Assembly: GCA_030157785.1 (NCBI GenBank)
Contig: JAOAUC010000037.1
Span: 62,001-126,000 of the forward strand
Direction: 5' to 3'
Source: Zoogloea oleivorans
GTDB lineage: Bacteria > Pseudomonadota > Gammaproteobacteria > Burkholderiales > Rhodocyclaceae
Length of the DNA: 64,000 nucleotides
Positions 63,101-64,000 of the stretch are shown here, piece after piece (within the stretch, counting starts at the first letter, position 1; each line of letters starts with the position of its first letter). A program made the position numbers and the translations under genes. A model generated the notes under the pieces. The model was not told the DNA's origin, searched no databases, and saw only the letters and a list, made by a program, of their open reading frames with translations.

Positions 63101-64000
63101 GGCGCCATCCACCAGGTAGCGGTCGATGATCGACTCGGCGGCTGCAATCGGATCGCCCCGGTAGTGGCCGCACATGATCGGTGTCCGCACGAAGCGCAGG
63201 TCCATGGCTTTGACGGACACCCGCATGAGCCGGCTCGTGCTTCGTGCTTCCGCACGCTGAACACGGCCACCGAGCAGTCGGGCGGTGGCTTCGGGCACTG
63301 ACGGGTAGCCTTCCGGCGGGCCGGCGCGATAGGTGCGCACGGATGCGCTGCTGTCGCCCCGGCTGACCGGCAGCGAGGCCAGCTTGCGTGGGCTGCCGCG
63401 GGTCAGGAGGGCGTCGATCTCGTCGAAGTATTTTTCTGTGCTGGTGAGACCCATGTGATCGACGGGCATCAGCCATTTGCGTTCGGCGGGCAGGTCAGCC
63501 AGGTGGCCGGACGCCCAGGTGACGGAGCCGTCGCCCTCGGGCGTGCCGCGCAGGGCGAAGCCGATCAGCTTGTTGTTGCCGTCGGTTTGTTCGAGGAGTC
63601 CGCAGGGGGTGTTGTCGCTCTGGCCGAAAACGTAGGCGATGCGCTCCGGGGCCCTGCGCACCCAGGCGGTGTCAGCCACCGACAGCCAGAAGTCCCGTGC
63701 GGCCTGGAGGACTTCCGGGGCCGGCTTGCCGCCCAGCTTGTGGCCGAACCAGAAGTCGTTATTGACGGCGGAAAGCTTGTCCCATACGTCCCGGCTGTAG
63801 TAATCCCGCGCGCTGAGGTTGCCGGTGTCGGCGAAGCCGGGGGCGGGGAGCAGATGCACCGCACCCGGGAAGCCGGCGACGATGTCGAGGATCTGCTGCA
63901 TGTTGTGGCGCAGGTCGATACGGGCGAGGGTGCGGATGGTGTCGGATTGCCCGAGCAGGGTTTCGACGAACAGGTGGGCGCCGCGGTTGGGGGTGCCGAG
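60158..64000 (-). CDS. Giant lipase-like and CHAT protease protein, 5' end outside window
   Basis: At least 1280 residues; the frame is open to the right edge (LGTPNRGAHLFVETLL ...), so the start is beyond it. Visible order: (1) the end of an LCAT/PGAP1-like lipase with GTPNRGAH, a GDGSV aspartate (codon 63530-63532) and a DHMG histidine (63455-63457); (2) a middle of about 500 residues including CGHYRGDPIAAAESIIDRYL and AVVVGLGEMGKL, unassigned; (3) a CHAT caspase-like domain with the dyad His in ISAHGIF (codon 61649-61651) and Cys in LSCCHLG (61517-61519 most likely); (4) about 330 residues of helices, possibly TPR-like. Cytoplasmic by appearance. CHAT domains are separase/caspase relatives used in bacterial regulated proteolysis and some defence systems. 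The specific role is unknown. Confidence 0.85.
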   Translation of the reverse strand, partial: LGTPNRGAHLFVETLLGQSDTIRTLARIDLRHNMQQILDIVAGFPGAVHLLPAPGFADTGNLSARDYYSRDVWDKLSAVNNDFWFGHKLGGKPAPEVLQAARDFWLSVADTAWVRRAPERIAYVFGQSDNTPCGLLEQTDGNNKLIGFALRGTPEGDGSVTWASGHLADLPAERKWLMPVDHMGLTSTEKYFDEIDALLTRGSPRKLASLPVSRGDSSASVRTYRAGPPEGYPSVPEATARLLGGRVQRAEARSTSRLMRVSVKAMDLRFVRTPIMCGHYRGDPIAAAESIIDRYLVDGALSQRQRLGIHSGELGNATIVLMPRTPEDRRQQAGRGAVVVGLGEMGKLTADGVTEAVRSGVLRYLLHAADRYGEEPASDFAHPAADNRPEASSPLRLSLSSLLIGSNSAAQLDVDEAVKAVVLGVLMANRDFDNGTGKQAARRALVADLQFIEVYRDAAISAAHAVSRLNKTLASDLKRLNIELETATEVRYGEGTRQRLSVSPFTDYWPRLVVFDADREDNQCSPECYTPRFQLPIPPENLRQILRIYGCGDKTGDGHMPLPTGLDEAPVPHYAKRLKFVYMGERARAESVVQLRQPGLVEKLADSTFNGPSRTLYSADAGFGNTLFQLLVPLDFKGAARKAGNLILVVDESTANLPWEMLEADGKPLVLRTRVVRQFMTPRFRQQVVHTDSLSACVIANPSTDGFHAQFGGPGWKPAMGPDGSSARDSLADLPGAAGEGDAVSRVLTDAGYTVTIAPPDSTASDVFTRLFARPYRILMISAHGIFARQAADGSYRSGVVLSDGLLLSATEIGLMENVPDLVFLSCCHLGKIGAAAGSNSNRLAYSLARELIDMGVRCVVAAGWEVDDAAARTFTETFFDQMANQAACFGTAISVARQSAFDAHPACNTWGAYQAYGDPSFQLKVQRGAPADDTPLGAPDELIDWLEQRRLDSRLGAASSIIKSTDFKTAAQRVKTRLKHVPDAWVGLPEVQQTLGRLYAEYGGDGFQSARQALLRAIGEDSSRGLVPISTIEQLANMEARQAERLSEPGPAQDLKAAPRLVTDAITRLTSLITLANPKPHGEQNVHSTDMPPNLERLAILASAYKRKAIIMSRTGETWKKVSAQLALSRKTYTLGEGCPETIVDWNPYGAINRLQLDALLGDAPAIDAQFEQCEKAARTRFAQSYDFFDAVMPADTAVARWLHDSAASIDAQSLAGLTCRYQDALRGLGCTRRQMDSVTTQLRILAELLDCRAAKKDSERAGLLRDLATALQTRDNKG

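Overview
The window looks like the chromosome of a Gram-negative betaproteobacterium, most likely Rhodocyclales (an Azospira/Dechloromonas/Azoarcus-like relative). The reasons are a 14-gene nuo operon followed by a DUF2818 gene, a DUF3579 gene, the order greA-DUF4149-yhbY-rlmE-ftsH-folP-glmM, and a cluster of exosortase A (XrtA)-associated exopolysaccharide genes. The genus is an inference; no rRNA is present to settle it.

Region 1 (1-13.4 kb) is housekeeping with a few unusual genes. It holds the 5' part of grpE behind a clear heat-shock (sigma-32) promoter, a serine/threonine kinase fused to a cyclic-nucleotide-binding-like domain, trxC, a protein with two AP2-like domains, a holin-like membrane protein, and hemH and hrcA. 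These are followed by nadK, recN, a TMEM165/GDT1-type transporter, fur, bamE, dapB and a large hybrid histidine kinase. Region 2 (13.4-29.9 kb) is the old proteobacterial block carA-carB-greA-(DUF4149)-yhbY-rlmE-ftsH-folP-glmM-...-tpiA-secG-tRNA-Leu(GAG), with a pstSCAB phosphate-uptake operon lying between glmM and tpiA. Region 3 (29.9-45.5 kb) is the complete nuoA-N operon for respiratory complex I, then DUF2818 and DUF3579 genes. This stretch is visibly poorer in G+C than its flanks.

Region 4 (45.5-57.2 kb) is an accessory envelope-polysaccharide locus. A leftward set (GNAT acyltransferase, GT4 glycosyltransferase, AMP-forming ligase, PLP decarboxylase, GT-A-like glycosyltransferase, MOP flippase, asparagine synthase-like protein) diverges from a rightward set (acyl carrier protein and two alpha/beta hydrolases). 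The ligase, carrier protein and decarboxylase suggest a carrier-tethered amino acid that is activated, decarboxylated and used to decorate a surface polymer; this is inference. No exosortase gene or PEP-CTERM protein is in the window, so this would be a satellite or one end of a larger locus.

Region 5 (57.2-64 kb) has an assimilatory-type nitrate reductase (nasA-like) standing alone, then the 3' 3.8 kb of a very large gene. That gene encodes a lipase-like domain, an unassigned middle, a CHAT (caspase-like) protease domain with visible His/Cys dyad, and a helical C-terminus. It runs off the right edge and is the most unusual gene here.

No CRISPR array, insertion sequence, integrase or rRNA gene was seen. 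No stretch longer than about 260 bases lacks a gene.
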